Positions 29,875-38,983 of a DNA stretch of 64,000 nt are shown piece by piece; position 1 is the stretch's first letter; each line of letters starts with the position of its first letter. Both the position numbers and the translations under genes were made by a program. Under the pieces are notes generated by a model. It was not told where the DNA came from. It made no database searches and saw only the letters and a program-made list of their open reading frames with translations. The DNA comes from Saprospiraceae bacterium (lineage in GTDB: Bacteria > Bacteroidota > Bacteroidia > Chitinophagales > Saprospiraceae): assembly GCA_027488935.1 (NCBI GenBank), contig JAIYAP010000001.1, positions 1 through 64,000 of the forward strand, written 5' to 3'.

Positions 29875-29902
29875 TATCACTTATCACTCGTCACTCATCA
29901 CA
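29875..29902. repeat. degenerate heptamer array (YRTCACT) before sdhC
   Basis: Four consecutive heptamers, TATCACT, TATCACT, CGTCACT and CATCACA, end five bases before the sdhC start. The period and base pattern resemble the TCATCAT arrays near ftsI and murE, so this may be a decayed relative. Confidence 0.75.
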
Positions 29903-29906
29903 ATCA

Positions 29907-30590
29907 ATGAGTTGGTTAACTAAATTCTTAACATCTTCCATCGGCCAGAAATTTGTCATGGCCTTGAGCGGTATCTTTCTGATGCTGTTTTTGATCGTTC
30001 ACCTAATTGGAAATTTACAACTTTTGAACGATGACGGTGGAGAATCTTTCAATGCGTATGCGCATTTCATGACCCATAACCCATTGATCAAAATTGTATC
30101 TTATCTGTTGTATGCTTCTATTTTGTTGCATGCGATCCAAGGGTTGTTGTTGTGGCAGCACAATAAGGCTTCCCGCGGGACAGTAAGGTATGCAGTAAAT
30201 CATGTGCGGAGCAGCGAAGTTTCTTCGCGCAACATGGCTTGGTTGGGTATTGTCATTTTAGTGTTTTTGATCTTGCATATGTACCAATACTGGTTTCAAA
30301 TGCACTGGGGTAATGTTCCATTCATCGAATACAACAGCCTAGATCATCCGGTAAAAGATTTGTATGCGCTAGTTGGTGCTTCCTATCAGAACCTGGGTTA
30401 TGTGCTGTTTTATGTAATTTGCATGGGTGTTGTCTCCTACCATTTGTGGCATGGCTTCTGGTCTTCTTTCCAGTCTTTGGGTCTTAACCACCGGAAATAC
30501 ACGCCCCTCATCAAAGGTGTGGGCATTGCCTATTCCGTTGGTGTACCTGTTTTGTTTGCTGTAATTCCGGTTTGGATGTACATCAAATAA
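29907..30590 (+). CDS. sdhC: succinate dehydrogenase cytochrome b subunit
   Basis: The membrane anchor of complex II, carrying haem b and passing electrons to menaquinone. The 227-residue protein has five hydrophobic helices. Haem-ligand histidines are evident in LIVHLIGN, YASILLHAIQG, LHMYQ and SYHLWHG. This is the single-subunit, di-haem type typical of menaquinone-using Bacteroidota. It is the first gene of the sdhCAB operon. Confidence 0.94.
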   Translation: MSWLTKFLTSSIGQKFVMALSGIFLMLFLIVHLIGNLQLLNDDGGESFNAYAHFMTHNPLIKIVSYLLYASILLHAIQGLLLWQHNKASRGTVRYAVNHVRSSEVSSRNMAWLGIVILVFLILHMYQYWFQMHWGNVPFIEYNSLDHPVKDLYALVGASYQNLGYVLFYVICMGVVSYHLWHGFWSSFQSLGLNHRKYTPLIKGVGIAYSVGVPVLFAVIPVWMYIK

Positions 30591-30665
30591 TCAATACACA
30601 CATTTTTGGGCATTTATTTGCTCGTTTTCAACCATCGTATATACAACCAATACAACAATATAGCA

Positions 30666-32591
30666 ATGGATCCGAAACTCGATTCTAAAGTACCTGTCGG
30701 TGACATGGCGGAAAAATGGACCCACTATAAAGGTTCCGTTCCGCTGGTAGCGCCCAACAACAAACGCCGCATCGATGTAATCATCATTGGTACCGGTTTG
30801 GCTGGCGCGTCTGCGGCCGCTTCCCTGGGTGAGTTAGGTTATAACGTGAAATGTTTTACGTTTCACGACAGTCCACGGCGTGCGCACTCAATTGCAGCAC
30901 AAGGTGGTATTAATGCAGCAAAAAACTATCAAAACGACGGTGACTCTGTGTACCGCCTGTTTTATGATACCATCAAAGGGGGCGATTACCGCGCCCGGGA
31001 AGGCAATGTACACCGCCTGGCGGAAGTTTCTGGTTCGATCATCGACCAGTGTGTTGCGCAAGGTGTACCTTTTGCACGTGATTACGGTGGCTTGCTTGAT
31101 AACCGCTCTTTTGGCGGCACCCAGGTATCACGTACTTTTTACGCACGGGGCCAAACCGGACAGCAATTGCTGATCGGCGCATACCAATCTTTGAGCCGTC
31201 AGGTAGCTATAGGCAATGTGAAACTCTACAACCGCCACGAAATGTTGGATGTAGTGGTGGTGGATGGTAAATGCCGCGGTGTCATTGTGCGCAACTTGCT
31301 TACGGGCGAATTGGAACGCCACGCTGGCCATGCAGTTGTATTGGCAACGGGTGGTTATGGCAACGTATTCTATTTGAGTACTAATGCCATGATGTGTAAC
31401 ACAACAGCCACCTGGCGCGCGCACCGACGTGGCGCTTTCTTCGGCAATCCTTGCTATACTCAAATTCACCCGACCTGTATTCCGGTTTCGGGCGATTACC
31501 AGTCAAAACTGACGCTGATGTCGGAGTCCTTGCGCAATGATGGCCGTTGCTGGGTACCGAAAGATCCGGCCGACCGCCTCAAGCACCCGACACAGATTCC
31601 GGAAGAAGCACGCGATTATTACCTCGAGCGCCGTTATCCAGCATTTGGCAACTTGGTTCCGCGTGACATCGCCAGCCGCGCCGCAAAAATTGAGTGCGAC
31701 AATGGAAAAGGTGTAGGTTCTACTGGTTTGGCCGTGTACCTCGATTTCGCAGATTCCATCAAGCGTCTTGGAAAAGAAACTGTAGCCGCCCGTTATGGCA
31801 ACCTGTTTGAAATGTACCAAAAAATTACCGGCGATAACCCTTATGAAGTACCGATGCGTATTTACCCAGCGGTACACTATACCATGGGCGGTTTGTGGGT
31901 AGATTATAATTTGATGACCACCATCCCGGGCTTGTATGCTTGTGGAGAAGCCAATTTTAGTGATCACGGCGCCAATCGCTTAGGTGCTTCTGCCCTGATG
32001 CAGGGCCTGGCGGATGGCTATTTCGTTTTACCTTACACCATTGGTTCTTACCTGAGCGGCGAAATCCGGACAGGAAAATTGAGCACCGATTTGCCGGAGT
32101 TTGAAGCCGCCGAGAACGATGTTCGCAGCCGGATTGAAAAATTCAAATCCCTCAAAGGCAATCAAAGTGTGGAAAGTTTCCACCGTCGTTTGGGCAAAAT
32201 CATTTGGGATTACTGCGGTATGGCACGCAATGAAGCCGGTTTGAAAAAAGCCATCGAAATGGTTCGTGCATTGCGGGAAGAATTTTGGAAAGATGCTTAC
32301 GTGCCAGGTGGTTCGGATGAATTCAATCCCGAGTTAGAAAAGGCTTGGCGTGTGGCTGATTTTATCGAACTGGGCGAATTAATGTGCATTGATGCCTTAA
32401 ACCGCAACGAGTCTTGTGGCGGCCACTTCCGTGAAGAATACCAAACGGAAGAAGGAGAGGCATTGCGCGATGACCAAAACTACATGTATGTAGCAGCTTG
32501 GGAATTTAAAGGAGAGGGTGCCGAACCTGAACTGCACAAAGAAGCACTGGAATATGAAGTAGTGAAAGTAACGCAAAGGAGTTACAAGTAA
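30666..32591 (+). CDS. sdhA: succinate dehydrogenase / fumarate reductase flavoprotein subunit
   Basis: Oxidises succinate to fumarate with covalently bound FAD. The product has 641 residues from ATG 30666. The FAD loop [12 protein letters not shown], the flavinylation region [15 protein letters not shown] (His attached to FAD), the catalytic Arg region ending in GLYACGEAN and the [14 protein letters not shown] segment are all present. An in-frame TTG further upstream at 30606 was rejected because it overlaps no conserved sequence. Confidence 0.96.
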   Translation: MDPKLDSKVPVGDMAEKWTHYKGSVPLVAPNNKRRIDVIIIGTGLAGASAAASLGELGYNVKCFTFHDSPRRAHSIAAQGGINAAKNYQNDGDSVYRLFYDTIKGGDYRAREGNVHRLAEVSGSIIDQCVAQGVPFARDYGGLLDNRSFGGTQVSRTFYARGQTGQQLLIGAYQSLSRQVAIGNVKLYNRHEMLDVVVVDGKCRGVIVRNLLTGELERHAGHAVVLATGGYGNVFYLSTNAMMCNTTATWRAHRRGAFFGNPCYTQIHPTCIPVSGDYQSKLTLMSESLRNDGRCWVPKDPADRLKHPTQIPEEARDYYLERRYPAFGNLVPRDIASRAAKIECDNGKGVGSTGLAVYLDFADSIKRLGKETVAARYGNLFEMYQKITGDNPYEVPMRIYPAVHYTMGGLWVDYNLMTTIPGLYACGEANFSDHGANRLGASALMQGLADGYFVLPYTIGSYLSGEIRTGKLSTDLPEFEAAENDVRSRIEKFKSLKGNQSVESFHRRLGKIIWDYCGMARNEAGLKKAIEMVRALREEFWKDAYVPGGSDEFNPELEKAWRVADFIELGELMCIDALNRNESCGGHFREEYQTEEGEALRDDQNYMYVAAWEFKGEGAEPELHKEALEYEVVKVTQRSYK

Positions 32592-32633
32592 TCATCAACG
32601 TATTATCATTCATCATTTCGCATCTACCAAAAG

Positions 32634-33383
32634 ATGAAACTGAATCTCAAAATATGGCGCCAAGGCGGCCGTTATAAAGGTGAATTTGTCACCTATACCC
32701 TCGACAATGTCAATGAGCATATGTCCTTCCTGGAAATGCTCGATGTGTTGAACGAAAGTTTGATTGGAAAAAAAGAAGAGCCAGTTGCTTTTGAACACGA
32801 TTGCCGCGAAGGTATCTGCGGTACTTGTTCGCTCGTAATTGATGGCCGCGCACACGGCCCAATGCAGGGTACCACTACCTGCCAAGTACATATGCGCCAC
32901 TACAAAGATGGCGAAACCATTGTGATTGAGCCATTTCGCGCAAAAGCATTTCCGGTGATCAAAGACTTGGTGGTAGACCGTTCTGCGTTCGACCGCATCA
33001 TTCAGTCGGGTGGGTACGTGAGCGTAAACACTGGCCAGGCGCAAGATGCCAACTCTATTCCCATAGAAAAGGAGCAGGCATCCCACGCCTTTGATGCAGC
33101 AGCATGTATTGGCTGCGGTGCTTGTGTTGCGGCTTGCCCAAATGCTTCCGCGATGTTGTTTACTTCTGCAAAAATTTCACACCTTGCTTTATTGCCACAG
33201 GGCCAGGTGGAACGTCAGCGCCGGGTAATTTCCATGATCGCACGGATGGATGCAGAAGGTTTCGGCCAATGCTCCAATGTAAAAGCGTGTGAAGCCGAAT
33301 GTCCAAAAGAAATTTCGGTAGAAAACATCGCCCGCATGAACCGTGAATACTTGTCGGCCGTACTTACTTCTGATATTGCATAG
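32634..33383 (+). CDS. sdhB: succinate dehydrogenase / fumarate reductase iron-sulfur subunit
   Basis: Relays electrons from FAD to haem through three iron-sulfur clusters. The 249-residue protein has the [2Fe-2S] ligands C57, C62, C65 and C83. The [4Fe-4S] motif is [12 protein letters not shown], and a third set of cysteines lies in [12 protein letters not shown]. It is the last gene of the sdhCAB operon, with a hairpin-rich repeat after the stop. Confidence 0.96.
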   Translation: MKLNLKIWRQGGRYKGEFVTYTLDNVNEHMSFLEMLDVLNESLIGKKEEPVAFEHDCREGICGTCSLVIDGRAHGPMQGTTTCQVHMRHYKDGETIVIEPFRAKAFPVIKDLVVDRSAFDRIIQSGGYVSVNTGQAQDANSIPIEKEQASHAFDAAACIGCGACVAACPNASAMLFTSAKISHLALLPQGQVERQRRVISMIARMDAEGFGQCSNVKACEAECPKEISVENIARMNREYLSAVLTSDIA

Positions 33384-33390
33384 GACCAAC

Positions 33391-33482
33391 GCGGGTTGAT
33401 TAAGCGCTTATTTCAACTTAAATAGACGCTTAATCAGCCCTGCGTATTTCTTAAATATACGCTTAATCAGCCCTGCGTATTT
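33391..33482. repeat. direct and inverted repeats downstream of sdhB
   Basis: A 24-base unit beginning ACGCTTAATCAGCCCTGCGT occurs at 33426-33449 and again at 33459-33482, a period of 33. An inverted copy with one mismatch and one indel is at 33391-33406 (GCGGGTTGATTAAGCG). The second direct copy encodes the last residues of the convergent membrane-protein gene. The inverted arms could form a terminator for sdhCAB. Confidence 0.85.
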
Positions 33483-34329
33483 TAGGTATTGGTGTTCCTG
33501 CACCAGCCTTCCCTGAATCTGAAATAACGGGCGGCTGTATACCACGATTGCCCGTTATTTCAGGCTCATTTGGGTTAAATGATTCTTCTCCACCACCCTG
33601 GTTATTGGTCGGTGGCGTTGGTGGCACGATCGGGTCAACAACGTCGGCTTGGGTAGGTACACCAAACAAGGTTTTAGCAGTTTCTTTCAATCTTTCCATA
33701 AATTCCTGCGAAGCAAAACCGGCAATAAAGGCGATGCCGATATAAGGAAACATGCCATTGAGCGTTTGCCAACCCGCTACATCGCTTTGGGTGAGTGCGC
33801 CTGCGAAGAAACTGCTCACGAAAAAAGTAAACAGGCCGCAAATCACGCCAGACACCGGGCGTACATAGAATGGAATTTCCAGATAAGCAGGGAAATAGGT
33901 TTTATCGCGCGCAAATTCAAAGATACCCCGCAAATTAGACAAGGCACCACCCAAGCCGCCTGCCAGGAAAATAGCCCACAACACATAAGCAATCATTTGG
34001 GGCATCGCAGGTGTTTTTTCTGTTTTCGCTTCTACGATGGTTGATTTACCTGTTGCAGAATCGGAGCGTGTTACCACAGAATCAATGGTGGTAATTGAAC
34101 TGTCTTTGCCATTGCTCCCTGGCACTTGTTTTACACTTACTTTTTTTTCCACTTTAATCTGCAGTGCCTGCTCCGAATTTGTCAGGGCAGCCTCTGCCAT
34201 CGCGGCTTTGAAAATGGTTTGATACAGCAATGCAGAAAATAAAAGGGTAATACCGATGTTGTAGGCAACAAGGTAAAGGGTTCGGGTACGGCTCAGGTCA
34301 GAGCCAGGCGTTTCATTGGTCGCAGCCAT
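33463..34329 (-). CDS. membrane protein of unknown function
   Basis: A 288-residue protein. One hydrophobic segment lies near residues 18-42, followed by a charged extracytoplasmic stretch (about 50-105). Three or so further helices occupy about 108-215, and the C-terminal tail is soluble and rich in Pro, Asn and Gly. The segment IAGFASQEFMERLKETAKTL after the last helix suggests a cytoplasmic amphipathic region. No family was recognised. The last codons fall within a duplicated 24-base repeat. Confidence 0.65.
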   Translation of the reverse strand: MAATNETPGSDLSRTRTLYLVAYNIGITLLFSALLYQTIFKAAMAEAALTNSEQALQIKVEKKVSVKQVPGSNGKDSSITTIDSVVTRSDSATGKSTIVEAKTEKTPAMPQMIAYVLWAIFLAGGLGGALSNLRGIFEFARDKTYFPAYLEIPFYVRPVSGVICGLFTFFVSSFFAGALTQSDVAGWQTLNGMFPYIGIAFIAGFASQEFMERLKETAKTLFGVPTQADVVDPIVPPTPPTNNQGGGEESFNPNEPEITGNRGIQPPVISDSGKAGAGTPIPKIRRAD

Positions 34330-34384
34330 GGGTGTTAGGTTGTTTTCTGTAAAAATATAAAAAATTGAAAATCAAGCATTTACT

Positions 34385-35035
34385 TTAAAAAAGATATACC
34401 CCTTGCAAATACAGGCAGTGCCCGATCCAACTATTCGCAATCGGGGCCGGGTTCCAGTCTTTCGGGTTGTACATGGCTCCGAGCGATCGCACATAGCGCA
34501 AGGTAATACCCAGGTGTTGGGTAAAAAACACATTCGCCCCAAGGACCAGGCTAATGTCATTTTTTTTCAAATAATCCTTGGAAACCACCTCAATGCCATT
34601 GGGTTCGCCCCGAAACCTACTGCTAAAAAACCGGGCATAAGATAAACCCAGGTCAAATGCAACGCGGTAATAATCTTCGCTTTCATTATCCCCTTCGATC
34701 AACCAGTCTTTATAATGCCATTGAACGGGTACTTCGATATAGTTGAGCGTGAGGGCAAAGTTATTTGGGTTAAAATTATCGCGTACCAATTCACTTTGAG
34801 CGCCGCGCTGTGCAAACAGGAGTTCAATACTGCCATCGGTGCGTTCGCCAATACGGCTTACGACCCTGAAACCGGCCACTAGTCCGGGTTTGTTGTACCC
34901 AGCGGAATTATCGCCATTTATTTGGGAAGCCGTTACTCCTGCGATGATGCCTGCACGAAACCGTTGTTGGGCGTTCAAAATAAAGGGTAAAAGCGCAATT
35001 CCAATGGCAAAAAAAAGTGTTTTATGCTTCATCAT
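34385..35035 (-). CDS. outer-membrane beta-barrel protein (PorT-like domain)
   Basis: A 216-residue protein with a signal peptide ending in LNAQ. It is followed by alternating strands: RFRAGIIAGVTASQINGD, then GLVAGFRVV and SIELLFAQRG. This is the pattern of the outer-membrane beta-barrel domain found in PorT and many small Bacteroidota barrels. The final residues, LYLQGVYLF, end in Phe as barrel proteins usually do. The specific role is unknown. Confidence 0.8.
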   Translation of the reverse strand: MMKHKTLFFAIGIALLPFILNAQQRFRAGIIAGVTASQINGDNSAGYNKPGLVAGFRVVSRIGERTDGSIELLFAQRGAQSELVRDNFNPNNFALTLNYIEVPVQWHYKDWLIEGDNESEDYYRVAFDLGLSYARFFSSRFRGEPNGIEVVSKDYLKKNDISLVLGANVFFTQHLGITLRYVRSLGAMYNPKDWNPAPIANSWIGHCLYLQGVYLF

Positions 35036-35066
35036 GGTTCAAATTCGAATACTGGTAAAATTTGGA

Positions 35067-35074
35067 TACTTTTG
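35067..35074 (+). promoter_or_regulatory. -7 element (TACTTTTG) for the 35140-39682 gene run
   Basis: Matches TAnnTTTG about 66 bases before the first gene of a tightly packed run. A clear -33 TTG was not found. Confidence 0.45.
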
Positions 35075-35139
35075 CGTACTGCTTTTATGGGCTAGATCAT
35101 TGTCAACAAAGGCACTAATATAAGTCAATCTTCACTTTG

Positions 35140-35406
35140 ATGCGCTATACTCAGGGAAATTTAAAAAAATTGGAGGAGTTGTTTACAGAACTGGACTATT
35201 CCATTCGCTATGAAAAAGGCAATTTCCAAAGCGGCTATTGTATTGTGGAAAGTAAACGCATTGCTGTTATCAACAAGTTTTTTGACATTGAAGCACGCGT
35301 TAATTGCTTGCTTGATATCCTTTCCGGCCTCGATTACGACCCGGCAAACCTTAGCGAGAAATCCCGGGAACTTATAGAAAAATGGAAAAAGGCGCAAGCA
35401 GATTAA
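35140..35406 (+). CDS. small conserved hypothetical protein
   Basis: An 88-residue soluble protein with the segments LEELFTELDYSIRYEKGNFQ and GYCIVESKRIAVINKFFD. Short proteins of this form are conserved in Bacteroidota, but no activity is known to me. The ATG at 35140 follows an in-frame TTG. Its 3' end overlaps the MBL hydrolase start by 25 bases, implying translational coupling. Confidence 0.75.
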   Translation: MRYTQGNLKKLEELFTELDYSIRYEKGNFQSGYCIVESKRIAVINKFFDIEARVNCLLDILSGLDYDPANLSEKSRELIEKWKKAQAD

Positions 35407-36164
35407 AATTAACCTTGCTCGGAACAGGCACCTCCCAAGGTGTGCCGGTTATTGGTTGTGGATGTGCGGTATGCAGTTCTACCAACCCGCGCGACAACCG
35501 ATTGCGTTCGTCCGCACTGATAGAATATGGCGATTTGAATATTTTGATTGATGCCGGGCCCGATTTTCGGCAACAAATGTTGCGGGCAAACGTGCAACAC
35601 CTGGAAGCCATTCTGCTTACCCACGAACACAACGACCATGTAATTGGGATGGATGATATACGTCCCTTCAATTTCAATTCGGACCGTGCGATGGCCGTGT
35701 ACGCCCTCCCGCGCGTAGCCGCGGAGGTACAAAAACGCTTCGAATATGTATTTACCGAGCATATACCCGGTCTTCCACGTATTGAATTGCATTTAATTGA
35801 AAAGAACCAGCATTTATATTTTGAAGACCTTGAAATTCAGACGATTGGGGTTATGCACGGTAAACTGCCAATTTTAGGGTATAAAATAGGTGATTTGTGC
35901 TATCTTACGGATGTAAAAACCTTACTTCCAGAAGATTTAGAACAAATAAAAGGAGTCAAATATTTGATTGTAAATGCCTTGCACCATGCGCAACATCCTA
36001 CCCACCTGAACCTTGAAGAGGCGCTTGCCTTTGTGGAGGCTGTGCAACCGGAACAAGCCTGGCTTACACATCTTAGCCATCAAATGGGATTAATGACCGA
36101 TATTGCCACACTTTTGCCCGACCACGTAGCATTTGCATACGATGGATTGACGATATCCACCTGA
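35382..36164 (+). CDS. MBL-fold metal-dependent hydrolase (PhnP-like)
   Basis: A 260-residue metallo-beta-lactamase-fold hydrolase. The GTGTSQGVPVIGCGCAVC start has the cysteine pair typical of PhnP-like cyclic-phosphate phosphodiesterases. The metal-binding motif THEHNDHVIG, the later YLTDV Asp and the HHAQHPTH histidines are in place. The substrate is probably a cyclic nucleotide or phosphate diester. It overlaps the upstream gene by 25 bases and precedes the acyltransferase by 27. Confidence 0.88.
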   Translation: MEKGASRLKLTLLGTGTSQGVPVIGCGCAVCSSTNPRDNRLRSSALIEYGDLNILIDAGPDFRQQMLRANVQHLEAILLTHEHNDHVIGMDDIRPFNFNSDRAMAVYALPRVAAEVQKRFEYVFTEHIPGLPRIELHLIEKNQHLYFEDLEIQTIGVMHGKLPILGYKIGDLCYLTDVKTLLPEDLEQIKGVKYLIVNALHHAQHPTHLNLEEALAFVEAVQPEQAWLTHLSHQMGLMTDIATLLPDHVAFAYDGLTIST

Positions 36165-36191
36165 CCTTTTGATCTGACTGTTTCCGACTCT

Positions 36192-37283
36192 GTGCCTACA
36201 CCCAACTTAGTTACTGCAGCCCCTCCCCCACCAAACAATCTTATTTGGGCCGACCGGCTCCGCAACCTGGCTACCGTTTTGGTGGTGGCCATTCATGTTG
36301 CCGGACCAATTGCCCACCAAAACACCGAATATAATACCTGGTATTGGTGGTCGGCCAACCTGTGGGATTCATTTTCAAGGCCTTCGGTGCCTTTGTTTAT
36401 CATGTTGAGTGGTTTTTTGTTGTTAAGTAAAGATTATCCGCTGGGTGATTTCCTAAAACGGCGTTTTTCGCGCATTGTGTTGCCCTGGATATTTTGGTCG
36501 ATTGTATTTAGCATTTATAATCATATTTCAAAAAACCAGCCAGCAACATTTGCGGAAGCCTTTCAAAATTTGGCAGAGAACAATGTTCATTACCACCTGT
36601 GGTTTTTATACCTGATTCTGGGATTATACCTGGTATATCCCATCTTACGGCCTTGGGTACGCAATGCGCGCGAACAGGATTTTTGGTATTTTTTTGCTCT
36701 ATGCATGATTGGCGCATGGGGGTACAAAATTTTAGATCAGTTTTTCAACATTCATTTAGGGTTTTATTTTGAATTGTGTTCCAACCAGGTTGGCACCTTT
36801 GTGTTGGGATATTATTTGGGGACAAAGTTTATTGCCACTGATGAAATGGGCCATATTAAACCCTGGCGCTTCAGTCGGAAACAGTTATGGCTACTTTCAA
36901 TTGCCATGATTTTACTAGGATCTTTAGCCACAGCGGGCGGAACCTGGTGGGCAAGCAGCACGTTCGGGGGCAAATTTCACCCCTATTTTTACGACTACTT
37001 AACCCCGAATGTAGGTATTGCCGCAGCAGGATGGTTTATCTTTGCCCAATTGGCGTTCCAGGGCAAGGCGTTGTTGGATTTTGAGAAAGAATTCGCGGCT
37101 GCCAGTTTCGGAATTTATTTCGTGCATGTGCTCATGCTGGACTGGTGGAGTCGGTCGGGATATTGGGTGTATAAATTTCATCCCGCCAAGTGTATTCCCA
37201 TTATTTTGGCATTGGTTTGTTTGACCTCCTTTCTTTTTGTCGTGCTCATTCGTACCCTTCCGGGAGGTAAAAAAATAACCTGA
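36192..37283 (+). CDS. acyltransferase 3 family membrane protein
   Basis: A 363-residue inner-membrane protein with about ten helices. The N-terminal DRLRNLATVLVVAIHVAGP contains the conserved His of acyltransferase 3 proteins, and RPSVPLFIMLSGFLLLSK is the second family motif. Members O-acetylate or O-succinylate surface sugars, lipids or murein. GTG 36192 is the likely start, as no ATG lies nearby in frame. It sits 10 bases before the isoprenoid-synthase-like gene. Confidence 0.87.
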   Translation: MPTPNLVTAAPPPPNNLIWADRLRNLATVLVVAIHVAGPIAHQNTEYNTWYWWSANLWDSFSRPSVPLFIMLSGFLLLSKDYPLGDFLKRRFSRIVLPWIFWSIVFSIYNHISKNQPATFAEAFQNLAENNVHYHLWFLYLILGLYLVYPILRPWVRNAREQDFWYFFALCMIGAWGYKILDQFFNIHLGFYFELCSNQVGTFVLGYYLGTKFIATDEMGHIKPWRFSRKQLWLLSIAMILLGSLATAGGTWWASSTFGGKFHPYFYDYLTPNVGIAAAGWFIFAQLAFQGKALLDFEKEFAAASFGIYFVHVLMLDWWSRSGYWVYKFHPAKCIPIILALVCLTSFLFVVLIRTLPGGKKIT

Positions 37284-37293
37284 TCGAATTTTT

Positions 37294-38361
37294 ATGAACA
37301 CCCAATCCGCTGCAGCGCCCCCCAAAAACCGGCAAAACGGGCGGGGCTATGCCCTACTTCGGCATTGGTATTTTTTATTTCACGCAACACTTTGGCTAAG
37401 TGGCGCCTTTATTCGTGCTGCCTGGTACTTTAAAACCCGGGCCGTATACGATTTACAACTTCCCCACCCTGAATTAATTACATCTAAAGAAAAACGCCGG
37501 CTTCAACATTACTTTTACGGAACGACCTATTTAAGCATTGTATTTTGCAGCTTGCGTGGTCGTACGCGTAGCCCGGACGAAAAGAACCTCTTTAGCAATT
37601 TGGCCGCCCTGGCTTATTTCTTTGATGATTTAGCCGATGTGTACCATAACCAGGATCAATCAGGACAGCAATGGCAAGACAATCCAGAAATGTATGGGCA
37701 AGCAATCGATCCGCGCGGGTTGGCCCTGCATTTTTTGCAAAATATAAATGCCGCATTGCCCGATCAGGACCAAAGTGAATTTAAAAAATACATGCATCGG
37801 GTATTTAATGTGGAGACCGAAGGCAGGCAAATTAGTGCTAACGTGTTTAATACAAAGGAATTAGATCAAATTGCTGCCGATAAAGGAGGGTATTCTGTTT
37901 TAATGTTTCGCCGCATTTTAGCAAATACATTGTCCGAAGCAGAAAAGCATGCCTTGTATAAATTAGGCCATTTGATTCAAACCTGTGATGATATTTTTGA
38001 TGTTTGGTTTGATCAAAAGGATGGAATCAAGACCCTGCCTTTAGCCCTGCTGGAAGCTGGCAATATTGCAGATTTGAAATTGCGGTTCGAACAGTTAGTT
38101 GCCGAAACATATCGGGCCTTTATGCAGGTACGTCCTGAAAAAATTTCACGCTGGCGGTATTTAGGGCTGCGCCATGCGCGTACTTCCTGGGCGGTGGTGC
38201 ATTATTTAGTGACGGTGACCAGAGTTTGTTTGCAGCATTATCAAAAATTGCAAAAAAAGCATGGAACTTTGCCCCTCACCGATCGACATCAAATCGTGGT
38301 AGACATGGAGCGTTGGGACAATCGTTTCAAAAGCGTGTTTTATTTGATTGCCAAAACTTGA
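37294..38361 (+). CDS. isoprenoid-synthase-fold protein of unknown product
   Basis: A 355-residue, largely helical protein. Two Asp-rich motifs are visible: FFDDLADVYHN (about residue 110) and Q-T-C-D-D-I-F-D-V-W-F-D (about 230), the latter with the D-G-I-K-T-L-P segment after it. Two DDxxD-type motifs about 120 residues apart are the magnesium-diphosphate binding layout of class I isoprenoid synthases. It does not closely fit farnesyl, squalene or phytoene synthase. The N-terminus has hydrophobic stretches suggesting membrane association. The neighbours are an acyltransferase and a GmhA-like isomerase. Confidence 0.7.
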   Translation: MNTQSAAAPPKNRQNGRGYALLRHWYFLFHATLWLSGAFIRAAWYFKTRAVYDLQLPHPELITSKEKRRLQHYFYGTTYLSIVFCSLRGRTRSPDEKNLFSNLAALAYFFDDLADVYHNQDQSGQQWQDNPEMYGQAIDPRGLALHFLQNINAALPDQDQSEFKKYMHRVFNVETEGRQISANVFNTKELDQIAADKGGYSVLMFRRILANTLSEAEKHALYKLGHLIQTCDDIFDVWFDQKDGIKTLPLALLEAGNIADLKLRFEQLVAETYRAFMQVRPEKISRWRYLGLRHARTSWAVVHYLVTVTRVCLQHYQKLQKKHGTLPLTDRHQIVVDMERWDNRFKSVFYLIAKT

Positions 38362-38385
38362 TCGTTTGTTTTATCAGAAACGTAT

Positions 38386-38961
38386 ATGAACACTTTGATT
38401 TCCGCGCTTATTGGAGAAAGTATCGCCACCAAACAAGCAATTTTGAATGATCCGGCATTTGTGGCCGAAATTGAGGCTACTGCGGCCGCCTGGGTGCGGT
38501 GTTTTGAGGCAAAGGGGAAAATCCTGTTTTGTGGCAATGGCGGCAGTGCGGCCGATGCGCAACATATAGCGGCAGAGCTCTCGGGCCGTTTTTACCTCGA
38601 TCGGGCGCCTTTATTCGCAGAAGCATTGCATGTAAACAGTTCATATATGACCGCTGTGGCCAATGATTATGGCTATGAAGCAGTTTATGCCCGTATGGTG
38701 CAGGCTGCTGGTCGAACCGGGGATATTTTGGTTGCATTTAGTACTTCCGGCAATTCGCCCAACATTTTGAAAGCGATTGAAGTTGCACGCCAGATCGGGA
38801 TGCAGGTAGTAGGCTTTACCGGAGCTACCGGCGGAAAAATGGCAGATCTTTGCGATCATATATTCAAAGTACCCTCTTCCAACACCCCGCGTATCCAGGA
38901 GGCGCATATTTTAATTGGACATATCTTGTGTCAAATTACCGAAAAAACCATTTTTGCCTGA
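38386..38961 (+). CDS. gmhA: SIS-domain phosphoheptose isomerase (GmhA-like)
   Basis: Converts sedoheptulose 7-phosphate to a heptose 7-phosphate for lipopolysaccharide core or surface glycan. The 191-residue cytoplasmic protein has the GmhA motifs ILFCGNGGSAADAQHIAAEL, STSGNSPN and QEAHILIGH (catalytic Glu/His). It lies 24 bases after the isoprenoid-synthase-like gene. No other heptose gene is in the window. Confidence 0.9.
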   Translation: MNTLISALIGESIATKQAILNDPAFVAEIEATAAAWVRCFEAKGKILFCGNGGSAADAQHIAAELSGRFYLDRAPLFAEALHVNSSYMTAVANDYGYEAVYARMVQAAGRTGDILVAFSTSGNSPNILKAIEVARQIGMQVVGFTGATGGKMADLCDHIFKVPSSNTPRIQEAHILIGHILCQITEKTIFA

Positions 38962-38983
38962 ATTTTTAAACCATCGGTTATCC

